A stretch of 64,000 nucleotides of DNA from Candidatus Nitrosopelagicus sp. (GCA_028344575.1 JAOMBO010000001.1:110221-174220), one strand, 5' to 3'; positions 1 through 9,500 are shown, numbered from the stretch's first letter. Translations and numbers: made by a program. The notes: generated by a model from the sequence alone, not told the origin.

Positions 1-1
1 A

Positions 2-751
2 GACGTTACAAAAAAAACCGAAATAGATTTTCATAATGCAGAGCATTTAGCACAACAATTAAAAAATGAAATAAGAAATGAGCTAAAACTCACATGTTCT
101 GTTGGGATTACGCCAAATAAATTACTGTCAAAAATTGCGTCTGATTATAAAAAACCTGATGGATTGACAACAGTAAAACCAGAACAAGTTGAGGAATTTT
201 TATCACCACTTAAAATTAGAGAAATACCAGGAATAGGTAAAAAAACAGAAGAGGTCTTTACGCAAATGAATGTCCATACAATTAAAGAATTAAGAGAAAT
301 TGATATTTTTGATTTAAACAAAATTTTTGGAAGAAAAATCGGAGGATATATTTTTAATTCTGCAAAAGGTATAGACACAGAAATAGTCAAAGAAAGACCC
401 CCAACAATTCAGTTCAGTAAAATTGTCACTTTAAAGAAAAATTCTAAAGAACTAGAATTTCTACGAGAAAACGTAATAGAGTTATGTGTACAATTAAACA
501 AGATAGCAATTGAGAATAACAAAATGTACCGCTCAATTGGGATTCAATTTGTAAATGAAGATTTATCAACAAAAACTAAATCAAGAATGCTAAAAAATCC
601 AGTAAGTAATGAAAACGAACTGAAAAAAGCTACAGTCCAATTATTAGAAGAAGCATTAGTTGAACAAGTTATGTTAGTTAGAAGAGTTGGAGTTAGAATT
701 TCAGAATTTTCAGACGTTGAAGGTCAAAGTAGTATTACAAATTATTTTTAG
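2..751 (+). CDS. dinB: Y-family DNA polymerase (Dpo4/DinB), C-terminal part, truncated by window start
   Basis: Open frame from base 2; HhH region 'REIPGIGKKTEEVF' and little-finger region; ends in PIP-box-like QSSITNYF. Confidence 0.88.
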   Translation, partial: DVTKKTEIDFHNAEHLAQQLKNEIRNELKLTCSVGITPNKLLSKIASDYKKPDGLTTVKPEQVEEFLSPLKIREIPGIGKKTEEVFTQMNVHTIKELREIDIFDLNKIFGRKIGGYIFNSAKGIDTEIVKERPPTIQFSKIVTLKKNSKELEFLRENVIELCVQLNKIAIENNKMYRSIGIQFVNEDLSTKTKSRMLKNPVSNENELKKATVQLLEEALVEQVMLVRRVGVRISEFSDVEGQSSITNYF

Positions 752-1673
752 ATGCGTCTTCAGATTCTAATTTTTTGAGTCTTTTTGTTTCAACTGCCGT
801 AACAACCAATAAGAATATGAATAACCAAGGAAGGAACATTATTTCTCCAGCTACAGAATGAAATTCTTCCCAAGCTTCAGGATCAGTAGTTACTTTTAGT
901 GCGTAAACAGATAATGAAAATATTCGGATCATATTTACAAAAATAGTTCCAAGAATACCTAAAACAAAATATATGATTTTACGATTTCTAGGAATTCTCA
1001 TTTTTATAAGAAATGCCATCATTACTAGTGAATAGATGATTATACTATGGACTCCTGCAGATGGCCAGAAGACTTGTAATGCAAATGGACCAAAGTCACC
1101 ATTAAGGAACATCAGATTATCACGTGCAGTTGCAACGCCAAGATCAAGTACAGTAATTACCCAAACGTTGGCTTGCACAAAATACGGTACAATGTATTGT
1201 AATGGTCCAAGGGTATCATAAGGAAAGAAAGAATCTAGTGCCAGAATTATGGCATTACCAGCTAAAAATATTGGGCCAGCAGGTCCTATTCTAATCCATT
1301 TTCTTCCAAATAGAATTGCAAGAGACGCGGTGACAAAAATTGCCATTACTGTGAAATCAAATAACCATTCCCAAGAATATTCTAAGACACCAAAAACATC
1401 GACTAAACTCATTATGTAATCCCTAACACCAAATTGTAGAGATACGAAATATGTTATTGTAAGTGCAATTAACGGAATACAGTAAAAGAAACGCTTTTTT
1501 GGAATTACAAATTTTAATCCAATTAATTCTGCTGCAATGAATGCGGCTGCAAAAAGAAATCCACCTCTACCTTGATTCCAGCTAAGACTAAAGCTATCAG
1601 GATATATCACCATTGTGAATAGGATTGGAGATAAAACAAGAAGAATTGCTATAAACACACTTTTGTTTTCCAT
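735..1673 (-). CDS. Exosortase/archaeosortase-like multi-pass membrane protein (likely start MENKSVF, not the longer ORF start)
   Basis: Many TM segments; 'FWPSAGVHSI', 'NMIRI' and 'FHSVAGEI' fit the exosortase Cys/Arg/His motif order. Confidence 0.65.
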   Translation of the reverse strand: MENKSVFIAILLVLSPILFTMVIYPDSFSLSWNQGRGGFLFAAAFIAAELIGLKFVIPKKRFFYCIPLIALTITYFVSLQFGVRDYIMSLVDVFGVLEYSWEWLFDFTVMAIFVTASLAILFGRKWIRIGPAGPIFLAGNAIILALDSFFPYDTLGPLQYIVPYFVQANVWVITVLDLGVATARDNLMFLNGDFGPFALQVFWPSAGVHSIIIYSLVMMAFLIKMRIPRNRKIIYFVLGILGTIFVNMIRIFSLSVYALKVTTDPEAWEEFHSVAGEIMFLPWLFIFLLVVTAVETKRLKKLESEDASKNNL

Positions 1674-1711
1674 TGAGTGTAGTTTGAAGTCTCTCAATAA
1701 ATATGCAAATA

Positions 1712-2869
1712 TTAGAAAAAATCCGACATGTTGGTTTGAGCTACAAGTTTGAGCATATTTCCATGAGCAAGCCATTCATTTTTACTAATACTCATTCGTT
1801 TTGTTGCAAGACCGATTGCTTCATTTAATGAATTTGTTTCTTGAGGAGTTTTTTTCATTGCTTCCCTCACCCCTTCACGAACCTGCCAAACACCAACAGG
1901 TACAGCATATTCAGGTTGAATTTCTCTAAATATCATAACACCTGATTGTTTTTTGATTTTTTCCAAGTATTCTGTTACGGCCAATTTACCTGCAAAATAT
2001 GCACCTGCTATAGACGGATTGTGATCAATTCCTTTTGCATTTTCATAATCATTTCCAAATCCTATGGAGTTTTTGTCATGCCATGCTTCTTGCATTTCAA
2101 AAATCCATCTATGAGGAAACAATATCACCGAAAATAAATTCCCAAGATGATCAAAATTAAAGACATTATATCTATCAATTATATCAAAATCAAGTATTTT
2201 ATGCATTAAATCATTAGATATTATTTGATCTGTTGCCGTTATACTCCATTTTGTTGGAACTAATTTTCGATTTTTACCAAACATACCAATACTGAAACAT
2301 TTTTGAATTTTGGATATTTCAATTCCAGAATTATAAAGTTTCATCACTGCATCTTCAGCTTTTAGATCAGTGTCATAGTATGCATTCTCTATTGGTTTGA
2401 TAGAAGAGTTTGGCGAGAATTTTGCACTCTTTATTTCACCAAGAGGACCAAAAGGTGCATTTTGACCATCAACAGATGGAATTGGTGCAGGTTTTTTCAA
2501 GAACTCTATTTCAGAATCAATAGAACCAGATGACATTGCTAATTCATGAAGGCTTTCAATAAAACGACCGCTAGTCTCTTCAATTCCCGCTTTTTTTATT
2601 CCACGTACAAGATTTAATCTATAATTGACAATTTCTTCAAGAGTTTTTCCAAGCCATTTTTCAGGGGAATCTAAGAGTGTTGTATCCCCATGAATAGGGG
2701 GCAGCATAGGTCCAATTCCAACTTTAGGATATCCGTATGAGCCTACAAAAACTGAGGGCGGACTAGAACCCTGTATTTCATTAGAAGAGAAAAGATTTGC
2801 ATACTTTGAAAGATATTCGTGCCAATTTTGCTCAATACCTTTTCTAATATCAGAACCTGTTCTAGACAC
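1712..2869 (-). CDS. Nre-family archaeal DNA repair protein
   Basis: 'PPSVFVGSYGYPKVGIGPMLPP' typical of Nre N-terminal domain; C-terminal QTNMSDFF PIP box. Confidence 0.8.
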   Translation of the reverse strand: MSRTGSDIRKGIEQNWHEYLSKYANLFSSNEIQGSSPPSVFVGSYGYPKVGIGPMLPPIHGDTTLLDSPEKWLGKTLEEIVNYRLNLVRGIKKAGIEETSGRFIESLHELAMSSGSIDSEIEFLKKPAPIPSVDGQNAPFGPLGEIKSAKFSPNSSIKPIENAYYDTDLKAEDAVMKLYNSGIEISKIQKCFSIGMFGKNRKLVPTKWSITATDQIISNDLMHKILDFDIIDRYNVFNFDHLGNLFSVILFPHRWIFEMQEAWHDKNSIGFGNDYENAKGIDHNPSIAGAYFAGKLAVTEYLEKIKKQSGVMIFREIQPEYAVPVGVWQVREGVREAMKKTPQETNSLNEAIGLATKRMSISKNEWLAHGNMLKLVAQTNMSDFF

Positions 2870-2959
2870 ATATTTTCAGGGAATTTATGAATAATAAATA
2901 ATTCATCTAGTAAAAAATTGACACAAAGTTAAAGAGAACAAAGAATACAAGAATTTCAA

Positions 2960-3880
2960 TTGAACAGTAAACGAATTATTTCATTTTTACCTAGTGCAAC
3001 AGAGTTAATTTATGAATTAGGAGCACAAGAAAAATTATTTGGTGTAACTCATGAGTGTAATTTCCCAAGTGATGCTTCAAACAAACCTAAAGTGATAGAG
3101 AGTGTTTTTGAACCAGAAAATATGTCAAGCCAAGAAATTGATGAGAAAATTTGCAGTCTTTCAGAGAAAGGAGAAGATATTTACAAATTAGTAGTGAAAA
3201 ACGTATCTAATGCAAAACCGGATCTAATTATTTCACAAGAAATTTGTGAGGTTTGTTCAGCATATACCAATCAAGTAAAAAATGCAATTGAAATTCTGGA
3301 TGAGAAACCAGAAATTTATTCAATGAGTCCTCATGACGTACAAGGTATTCTAAAATGTGTAGAAGATATTGCAGAAAAGATTGATGAAGTACAAAGAGGT
3401 GCAAAAATTGTTAATTCACTTAATTCACGAATAAATAAAATTAAAGATATGCAAATTTCAAGCAAACCTAAAGTTTTAGGAATAGAATGGGTGAAACCAT
3501 TTTTTACATCAGGGCATTGGGTGCCAGAAATGATTGAATACTCAGGAGGTATTAACATGATAACAAAAACTGGCGAACATTCAAGAAAAATGAATATCGA
3601 TGAAATTGAGAACGTAGATCCGGACGTAATAATTTTGATGCCATGTGGTTTTGATGTGGAAAGAACGGTTTCAGAGTATGAAAAATATCTTAGAGATGAC
3701 ACAAGGTGGAATCAATTAAGAGCTGTTAAAGAAAAGAAAGTTTTTGCAGTTGATGCAAATTCATTTTTTAGTAAACCAAGCATTAGAGTAGTAACAGGAA
3801 TAGAAATTTTGGCAAAGATTTTACATCCACAAATATTCATAGATTTAGAGGTACCAAATAATTCATTTTTAAAAATATAG
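2960..3880 (+). CDS. ABC transporter substrate-binding protein, BtuF/cobalamin-binding-like (TTG start)
   Basis: 'RIISFLPSATELIYELGAQEKLFGVTHECNFP', 'PDLIISQEICEVC', 'DPDVIILMPCGF'. Confidence 0.8.
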   Translation: MNSKRIISFLPSATELIYELGAQEKLFGVTHECNFPSDASNKPKVIESVFEPENMSSQEIDEKICSLSEKGEDIYKLVVKNVSNAKPDLIISQEICEVCSAYTNQVKNAIEILDEKPEIYSMSPHDVQGILKCVEDIAEKIDEVQRGAKIVNSLNSRINKIKDMQISSKPKVLGIEWVKPFFTSGHWVPEMIEYSGGINMITKTGEHSRKMNIDEIENVDPDVIILMPCGFDVERTVSEYEKYLRDDTRWNQLRAVKEKKVFAVDANSFFSKPSIRVVTGIEILAKILHPQIFIDLEVPNNSFLKI

Positions 3881-3892
3881 AAAGAACGTCTA

Positions 3893-3973
3893 TTATTGAT
3901 CGTCTGTCTCATCTAATTCATCAGCATCGTATGCTCGTTTAGATGGACGAGTTGGAACGAAGAATCGTGACAT
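3893..3973 (-). CDS. 26-aa microprotein MSRFFVPTRPSKRAYDADELDETDDQ
   Basis: ATG-TAA short ORF, absent from the ORF track; basic N-half and acidic C-half. Confidence 0.4.
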   Translation of the reverse strand: MSRFFVPTRPSKRAYDADELDETDDQ

Positions 3974-4052
3974 AGTAATGTATTACAATTTTGAAAGTAA
4001 TTTTAGTGGGTTGTAAAAAATTGTCTTTTTACATTAACAAAATTGAACTAGG

Positions 4053-4529
4053 TTAGAATTTCACCCTGCACTCACGTGTGAGTGACTTCATAGTGACAAA
4101 AATTACGATTCCAAGAATTCCAATAGATGCCAAACGAATTGGGATTTCATAAATTGTTAGAAATGAACTTGCTATACTTCCTGCAGTCCCAAACGTAGTA
4201 ATGACTGAAAATGCAATTGGTCCACATGAACAAGCACCTGCAGATGCGCCAATAACAGTTCCGACAATACTAGAACCTATTTTTTTAGTTTCTTTGATTA
4301 ATTTTACACGATAAATATTCATTGATACTGCAAGAGATGAAAGAGAAGATAATGTTACAATTAAAGAAAAGCTCAATGTGGTTTCGGGGTATATAGAGAA
4401 TACAAAAAATGGTTCAAAAAATAAAAATTCTGAAATTATAATTAATGGTATAAATAATAATAAAAAAATTACAATTGCAATTAGAATGTATGATGGATTT
4501 GAATAAACAAGTCCAAAAATATTATTCAA
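4053..4529 (-). CDS. Small integral membrane protein with GACSCGP motif
   Basis: About 4 predicted TM segments; 'GASAGACSCGPIAFSVITTFGTAGSIAS'; next to a DsbA-like gene. Confidence 0.6.
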   Translation of the reverse strand: MNNIFGLVYSNPSYILIAIVIFLLLFIPLIIISEFLFFEPFFVFSIYPETTLSFSLIVTLSSLSSLAVSMNIYRVKLIKETKKIGSSIVGTVIGASAGACSCGPIAFSVITTFGTAGSIASSFLTIYEIPIRLASIGILGIVIFVTMKSLTRECRVKF

Positions 4530-4530
4530 T

Positions 4531-5211
4531 TTAGATTAATGAATTAATTACTTCTTCAAATGTAGAGTATGGATGAGCACCTACAACTCTTTGTGACTCT
4601 CCAGATAATGTATTTACAATCATGAATGTAGGAGTACTGTTTGCTCCAAATTCAGTAACAGCCACTTGTTTGTTGTAATTAACTCTAGCATAATGATCAT
4701 CAGTGGTCATACACTTGTCAAACTGTTCAATATCCAAACCTAAGTTAAATGCAAAAGCTTGTAATCGGGTAGCGCTGGCCCAACCACCATCTATTTCATC
4801 TTCTTGGTATGTGAAAAGCATTGAATGATATTCCCAATATTTTCCTTGATCATTTGCACAATATGTTGCTTCAGAAGCAGGAATCGAATCACTACCTAGA
4901 AATGGCATATCAATAAAAATAAGATTTGCTTTTCCAGTGTTAATATAATTTTCAATGATTTGTGGTCGAGTTTCTTCAAACCAAAGTTTGCACATGTGAC
5001 ATTGGTAATCACCGACTTCAATAATTGTTACAGTTGCAGCTTCAGAACCTAATACTGGTGCTTGTTTTAGTTCAAGTGTTTTAACTCCATCATCAGTAGT
5101 AGAAGTTCGAGCAGTATCAAAGTCAGACATGTATGATGTACCAAAGATTGTAAGTATTGTAACTAACGCTACAGCTGCACCAGCAACCCCAATTTTCTTT
5201 GAATCCACCAT
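4531..5211 (-). CDS. DsbA/Com1-like thiol-disulfide oxidoreductase, membrane-anchored
   Basis: N-terminal TM; 'GDYQCHMCKLWFEE' CxxC; cis-Pro region 'NSTPTFMI'. Confidence 0.85.
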   Translation of the reverse strand: MVDSKKIGVAGAAVALVTILTIFGTSYMSDFDTARTSTTDDGVKTLELKQAPVLGSEAATVTIIEVGDYQCHMCKLWFEETRPQIIENYINTGKANLIFIDMPFLGSDSIPASEATYCANDQGKYWEYHSMLFTYQEDEIDGGWASATRLQAFAFNLGLDIEQFDKCMTTDDHYARVNYNKQVAVTEFGANSTPTFMIVNTLSGESQRVVGAHPYSTFEEVINSLI

Positions 5212-5265
5212 GAACTTTAGCAGATGAATTTAATTAAAAAACCTTGCATTGCCTCTAAGATGATA

Positions 5266-5391
5266 TTATTTACGCTTAAACAAACTCATAATTTTTTGAG
5301 CAACGGAATCAATAGGGCAGGAGCTACATGAGACTTCAGAGTTTTCAGCCTCAATTTGTTCATCCATATCATTTTGCTTTTTTTCATCCAT
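5266..5391 (-). CDS. 41-aa small protein MDEKKQNDMDEQIEAENSEVSCSSCPIDSVAQKIMSLFKRK
   Basis: ATG-TAA short ORF with CSSC; below the ORF-track size cutoff. Confidence 0.35.
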   Translation of the reverse strand: MDEKKQNDMDEQIEAENSEVSCSSCPIDSVAQKIMSLFKRK

Positions 5392-5567
5392 ACGCTCATC
5401 AATCAAAAATAGCTTATAAACAATTTGACAGATTTTGCAATTACACTATTCACCATAGGAATCAATTAATTCTAAGCATGGGTTTATTAGACGATCGAAT
5501 CGAGTCAGATTAGAAATAATGATAGATTAGGTTCGCTTTCTCTGTCATTGCTTTAGACAGAAAAAAA

Positions 5568-6923
5568 ATGAACACATTTGATGAATTAAAAATAAATGAA
5601 GACATAATGAGATCCATTAAGGAGCTCGGATTTACCAAACCTTTTCCAATACAAGAACAAGCAATACCTGAACTTTTACAAGGAAATGATGTAATTGGTC
5701 AAGCACATACAGGAACAGGAAAGACAGCAACATTCGGAATACCAATGTTACAAAACATCATTCACGGAGGAGGAATTCAAGGACTAGTTATCGCTCCAAC
5801 GAGAGAATTAGCAATGCAAATTACTGAAGAGATAAAAAAAGTTGGAAAATATACTAAAATCAAAGTAGTAACTGTTTATGGAGGACAAGGAATTGGAATC
5901 CAATTAGATGCACTACGCAGAAAACCAGAGATAGTAGTTGCAACACCTGGAAGATTAATTGATCATTTGGATAATGGTTCGATTAGAACTAATGATATCA
6001 AACATGTAGTATTGGATGAAGCAGATGTAATGCTGGACATGGGATTCATAGAAGATATCGAATATGTCTTACAGAAGATCCCTGGAAATAGAATTACATC
6101 ATTATTTTCAGCAACAATGCCACCTGAAATACTTAGACTTTCAGACAAGTATCTAAACAATCCAAAAAATATTCTAATTGATTCAGATGATTTAAGCGGA
6201 GAAGGGATTGATCAGTCATTTTTAGTAATCAAGGATAGGGAGAAACACAAGTACCTTACAGACTTTATTAATCAGAACAGAGGTCAAGTCATAGTATTTT
6301 GTTCAACAAAAATTCGAACAAGAAATGTTGCAAGAGATTTACAAAAATCCAGATACAAAGTAGTTGCAATTGAAGGAGATATGTCACAAAATAAACGAGA
6401 ATATTCAATGATGAAGTTTAGAAAAAATCAAGCAGACATATTGGTTGCAACAGATGTTGCAGCAAGAGGAATAGATGTTCCAAGAGTAGGATTAGTAGTA
6501 AACTATGATGTTCCAAACCAAGACATGGTATATTTTCATAGAATTGGTCGTACGGCAAGAGCAGGGGCTAAAGGAAGAGCAATCACACTAGTATCGTATT
6601 CATCAATTGCAGATTGGAAATTTATTAAAAAACAAATTAAATCGGATTTAACTGATCTAAATAAAACAATGGGAATTGAAGTTCATATTCCAGACCCATT
6701 GAAACGTGATGTTGGACGACGTGTTGCACAACCAATGCGTTCAGGATATGGACGTAGACCAAGTTATGGTGGAAGAAGTAGACCAAGTTATGGTGGTGGT
6801 GGAAGATCAAGTTATGGTGGTGGACGTAGTAGAGACGGACCAGCAAGAGATCAATACAAAAGGAGAAGTAGCGGACGTTCATCATATGGAAGACAAGGTA
6901 GAGATACAAAGAAAAAATGGTAG
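5568..6923 (+). CDS. DEAD-box RNA helicase with RG/SYGG-rich C-terminal tail
   Basis: Q motif, 'AHTGTGKTA', 'DEAD', 'SAT', 'HRIGRTARAG'; tail 'GYGRRPSYGGRSRPSYGGGG...'. Confidence 0.95.
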   Translation: MNTFDELKINEDIMRSIKELGFTKPFPIQEQAIPELLQGNDVIGQAHTGTGKTATFGIPMLQNIIHGGGIQGLVIAPTRELAMQITEEIKKVGKYTKIKVVTVYGGQGIGIQLDALRRKPEIVVATPGRLIDHLDNGSIRTNDIKHVVLDEADVMLDMGFIEDIEYVLQKIPGNRITSLFSATMPPEILRLSDKYLNNPKNILIDSDDLSGEGIDQSFLVIKDREKHKYLTDFINQNRGQVIVFCSTKIRTRNVARDLQKSRYKVVAIEGDMSQNKREYSMMKFRKNQADILVATDVAARGIDVPRVGLVVNYDVPNQDMVYFHRIGRTARAGAKGRAITLVSYSSIADWKFIKKQIKSDLTDLNKTMGIEVHIPDPLKRDVGRRVAQPMRSGYGRRPSYGGRSRPSYGGGGRSSYGGGRSRDGPARDQYKRRSSGRSSYGRQGRDTKKKW

Positions 6924-6968
6924 TTTAACACTTAAAGACAAGGATTAGTTAGAAAAGTGTAAGAAAAA

Positions 6969-7205
6969 ATGCATATCGGATTTGTTTTATTGAATTGTGA
7001 TTTAGGTGCTGAAGAGTATATTTTAGAAGAATTACAACAAGTTGATGAGATAAAAAATGCATACGTTACATTTGGCGCATACGATATAATAGCAGAAATT
7101 CATGCAGAAACACAAGAAGATTTTGAAAAAACAGTTTCATTGAGAATTAGACAATTATCTAGAGTGGTTAGCACAATGACACTAAATGTCATTAAAGGCG
7201 AATGA
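6969..7205 (+). CDS. Stand-alone Lrp/AsnC ligand-binding (RAM) domain protein
   Basis: 'AYVTFGAYDIIAEIHAETQEDFEKTV..RIRQLSRVVSTMTLNVI'. Confidence 0.8.
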   Translation: MHIGFVLLNCDLGAEEYILEELQQVDEIKNAYVTFGAYDIIAEIHAETQEDFEKTVSLRIRQLSRVVSTMTLNVIKGE

Positions 7206-7232
7206 CACTTATACGAAAAAAAAAGTGAAACT

Positions 7233-7523
7233 GTGTTGCAGCAAATTGAATATTCTGGAACAGTGTGGGCACTAAGTCACAACGACCCAGAACCACTAAT
7301 TGAACACAGTATAAAAAAATTACAAGATTACGGCATAAAAAAAGAAGATATCAAGATAGTTGATGCACCAGATAGTCCAGAAGTTGGGCAAGTAGTTGTA
7401 GAAATTTGGCCACATGAACTAGTTATTGCCAGAATTAGAACTGTAAGAGGCGAATCTTTTATCAGCGGAACAGAACTCAACATAGAATTAAAATCAGATG
7501 AAGCAGGAAAATATATCGATTAG
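7233..7523 (+). CDS. Conserved hypothetical protein (96 aa)
   Basis: Intact ORF following the RAM-domain gene. Confidence 0.6.
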   Translation: MLQQIEYSGTVWALSHNDPEPLIEHSIKKLQDYGIKKEDIKIVDAPDSPEVGQVVVEIWPHELVIARIRTVRGESFISGTELNIELKSDEAGKYID

Positions 7524-7526
7524 TAA

Positions 7527-8033
7527 TTGAAAAAACGTAAGGCAAAAAAATCCAAAAGTAAATTTCCAATTATCATAATAGGCGCAATCATAATAGGAAT
7601 TGTTGTATTTTACTTCTATTCAGCAGATCAGGCAAAAATTCGTGGGTTTGCATTTGGGAATGAGATTCAATTACTTCAAGAAGAAATTCAAAATGAACAA
7701 GGACTATTCATTTCAAGCATAGCAAAATGGAATGAGAATGCAATATCTGATGCCGAAATGATTAGAATTGGAGAAAAACATATTGAAACATTCAATGAAT
7801 TATTAGACAAATACGATGAATTACAACCACCGGATGCCTTCTCAAGATCCGTAAAACTACTAAAACTATCTTTAGAGTATCAAATTGAATCACATGAACA
7901 TCGTTTAGGCTGGATTAAAAATGGAGATGAACTAGAATTAGTCAGATCTCAAGAATTAACACAATTATCATTTGAAGCAGAACAAGCAGGATTAAAATCA
8001 TTTAACGATGCAAAATCAGGAATAGAACAGTAA
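7527..8033 (+). CDS. Hypothetical protein with N-terminal membrane anchor
   Basis: Lys-rich N-terminus followed by one TM segment. Confidence 0.6.
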   Translation: MKKRKAKKSKSKFPIIIIGAIIIGIVVFYFYSADQAKIRGFAFGNEIQLLQEEIQNEQGLFISSIAKWNENAISDAEMIRIGEKHIETFNELLDKYDELQPPDAFSRSVKLLKLSLEYQIESHEHRLGWIKNGDELELVRSQELTQLSFEAEQAGLKSFNDAKSGIEQ

Positions 8034-8064
8034 ATCTTTAAGCGTTTAAAATTATAGTATTTTT

Positions 8065-8829
8065 ATGAAAAAATTAGTATTTTTAATTCCATTATTATTC
8101 TTGATACAACCTGCGTTTGGAGAAATAATAGTTGAAAATGATCAGACATACATTGGAAATGACGGTATAATGCACATTGTAGGTGAAATTAAAAATGATT
8201 CAAAATCACCAGTGAACAAAATAAAAATTATAGCCACACTGATTGATGAAGATGGAAAAATACTAGACACAATAAATGGAAAAGTCATGTCAAATATAAT
8301 AATGCCAGGAATGAAAGGTAGTTTCGATATAATTACAAATGAAAAAAAGAATGACAGTGTTTTAGATTATAATTTAGGATTTGAGTATAAACTTGCAGCA
8401 CCAAAAAATCAAGTCATTGAAATTGTTTCATCAGAAATGAAGAGAGACCAATTAAATAATTTAATAATTTCAGGAACTATTGAAAATAATGGAGAGATTA
8501 CTGCCAACATGATAAACGTCGTTGCGACGTTATATGACAGAGATGGAAAAGTATTGACAGTTTCAAAAATTCAAACACAACCAGATTTTTTGAGATCTGG
8601 TGAAGAAAGTCACTTTCTGGTTCCAATTTATGAGAAGAATCAATCAATGAATGTAGCCGATTATACTATAATTGCAGAATCAGATGAATATGCAGCAGTT
8701 CCAGAATTTCCATTAGGTTCAGGTGCACTATTAATAATTTCAGTATCATCATATGTAATTTTTTCAAGAAACCCTGAAAGAATTACTAATGCACTCGGTA
8801 GATGTTCAAAGATTTTAGCTCGACAATAA
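8065..8829 (+). CDS. Secreted FxLYD-like protein with PEF-type C-terminal tail
   Basis: Signal peptide; two similar beta-domain units; C-terminus 'VPEFPLGSGALLIISVSSYVIFSRNPER'. Confidence 0.65.
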   Translation: MKKLVFLIPLLFLIQPAFGEIIVENDQTYIGNDGIMHIVGEIKNDSKSPVNKIKIIATLIDEDGKILDTINGKVMSNIIMPGMKGSFDIITNEKKNDSVLDYNLGFEYKLAAPKNQVIEIVSSEMKRDQLNNLIISGTIENNGEITANMINVVATLYDRDGKVLTVSKIQTQPDFLRSGEESHFLVPIYEKNQSMNVADYTIIAESDEYAAVPEFPLGSGALLIISVSSYVIFSRNPERITNALGRCSKILARQ

Positions 8830-8861
8830 TTCTTATACATACAAACAAACAAGAATGTTAA

Positions 8862-9146
8862 ATGGCAATTTCAGATGAGAATAGAAAATTTCTAGAAGGC
8901 TTACTGCAATACTACATTGAACAAGCTGATTCTTACAATCAATTTGCAAACGAATACAGTAAATTTTCCAGCTCTAAAAGAGAGATAGCGTTTGGGGTGA
9001 TAGTCGGTACAGTGTATTCAGCATTTTTACAGACATATTCAAATCAACAATTGGAAGTTAGATTAGACGATATACAGGAATTTCATGAATTTATGAGAGA
9101 TAATATTGAAAAAATAACCAAAGCACTTGATAAAAAGAATCTATAG
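8862..9146 (+). CDS. Hypothetical helical protein (94 aa)
   Basis: Intact ORF with upstream AT-rich promoter-like sequence. Confidence 0.6.
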   Translation: MAISDENRKFLEGLLQYYIEQADSYNQFANEYSKFSSSKREIAFGVIVGTVYSAFLQTYSNQQLEVRLDDIQEFHEFMRDNIEKITKALDKKNL

Positions 9147-9167
9147 GTAGGAATAAATCCAAACAGA

Positions 9168-9500
9168 ATGACGATGATTATGTCAGAAATAATTGGATAT
9201 AAAATTCAACAAATTGTTGATAATGGTCAAGCAATTCAGATAGCACTCGCTGAAGATGTTCAAACAGAACCAATTTCACAAAAGCAATTGATTATGGAAA
9301 ATGTTTCAAAGAAACTAGATCAAGATACAAAAGAACAAGTTATGCCATTACTTGAAGCAATGCTTCAAGCACAGCCAACTATCAAAATGAAGAGTTATGC
9401 ACAGACAAATATCTCAATTACTATGCCAAAAAATAGATATGAAAAACTTGGTAGACCACAAGTTGGACAAGTTTTAAGAATAGATATACAAAAAATTTAA
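9168..9500 (+). CDS. Conserved hypothetical protein (110 aa)
   Basis: Intact ORF. Confidence 0.6.
   Translation: MTMIMSEIIGYKIQQIVDNGQAIQIALAEDVQTEPISQKQLIMENVSKKLDQDTKEQVMPLLEAMLQAQPTIKMKSYAQTNISITMPKNRYEKLGRPQVGQVLRIDIQKI

Noticed and set aside
1712-1775. N-terminal extension MACSWKYAQTCSSNQHVGFFLIF... of the exosortase-like ORF
   Set aside because: Overlaps the Nre C-terminus; start at MENKSVF (1673) is more natural
5479-5514. MGLLDDRIESD mini-ORF upstream of the helicase
   Set aside because: Only 11 codons, no independent support; could at most be a leader peptide
6637-6948. ORFs overlapping the helicase tail in other frames (His/Tyr-rich and Asp/Val-rich)
   Set aside because: Alternate frames of repetitive GGN/TAT codons in the RG/SYGG tail
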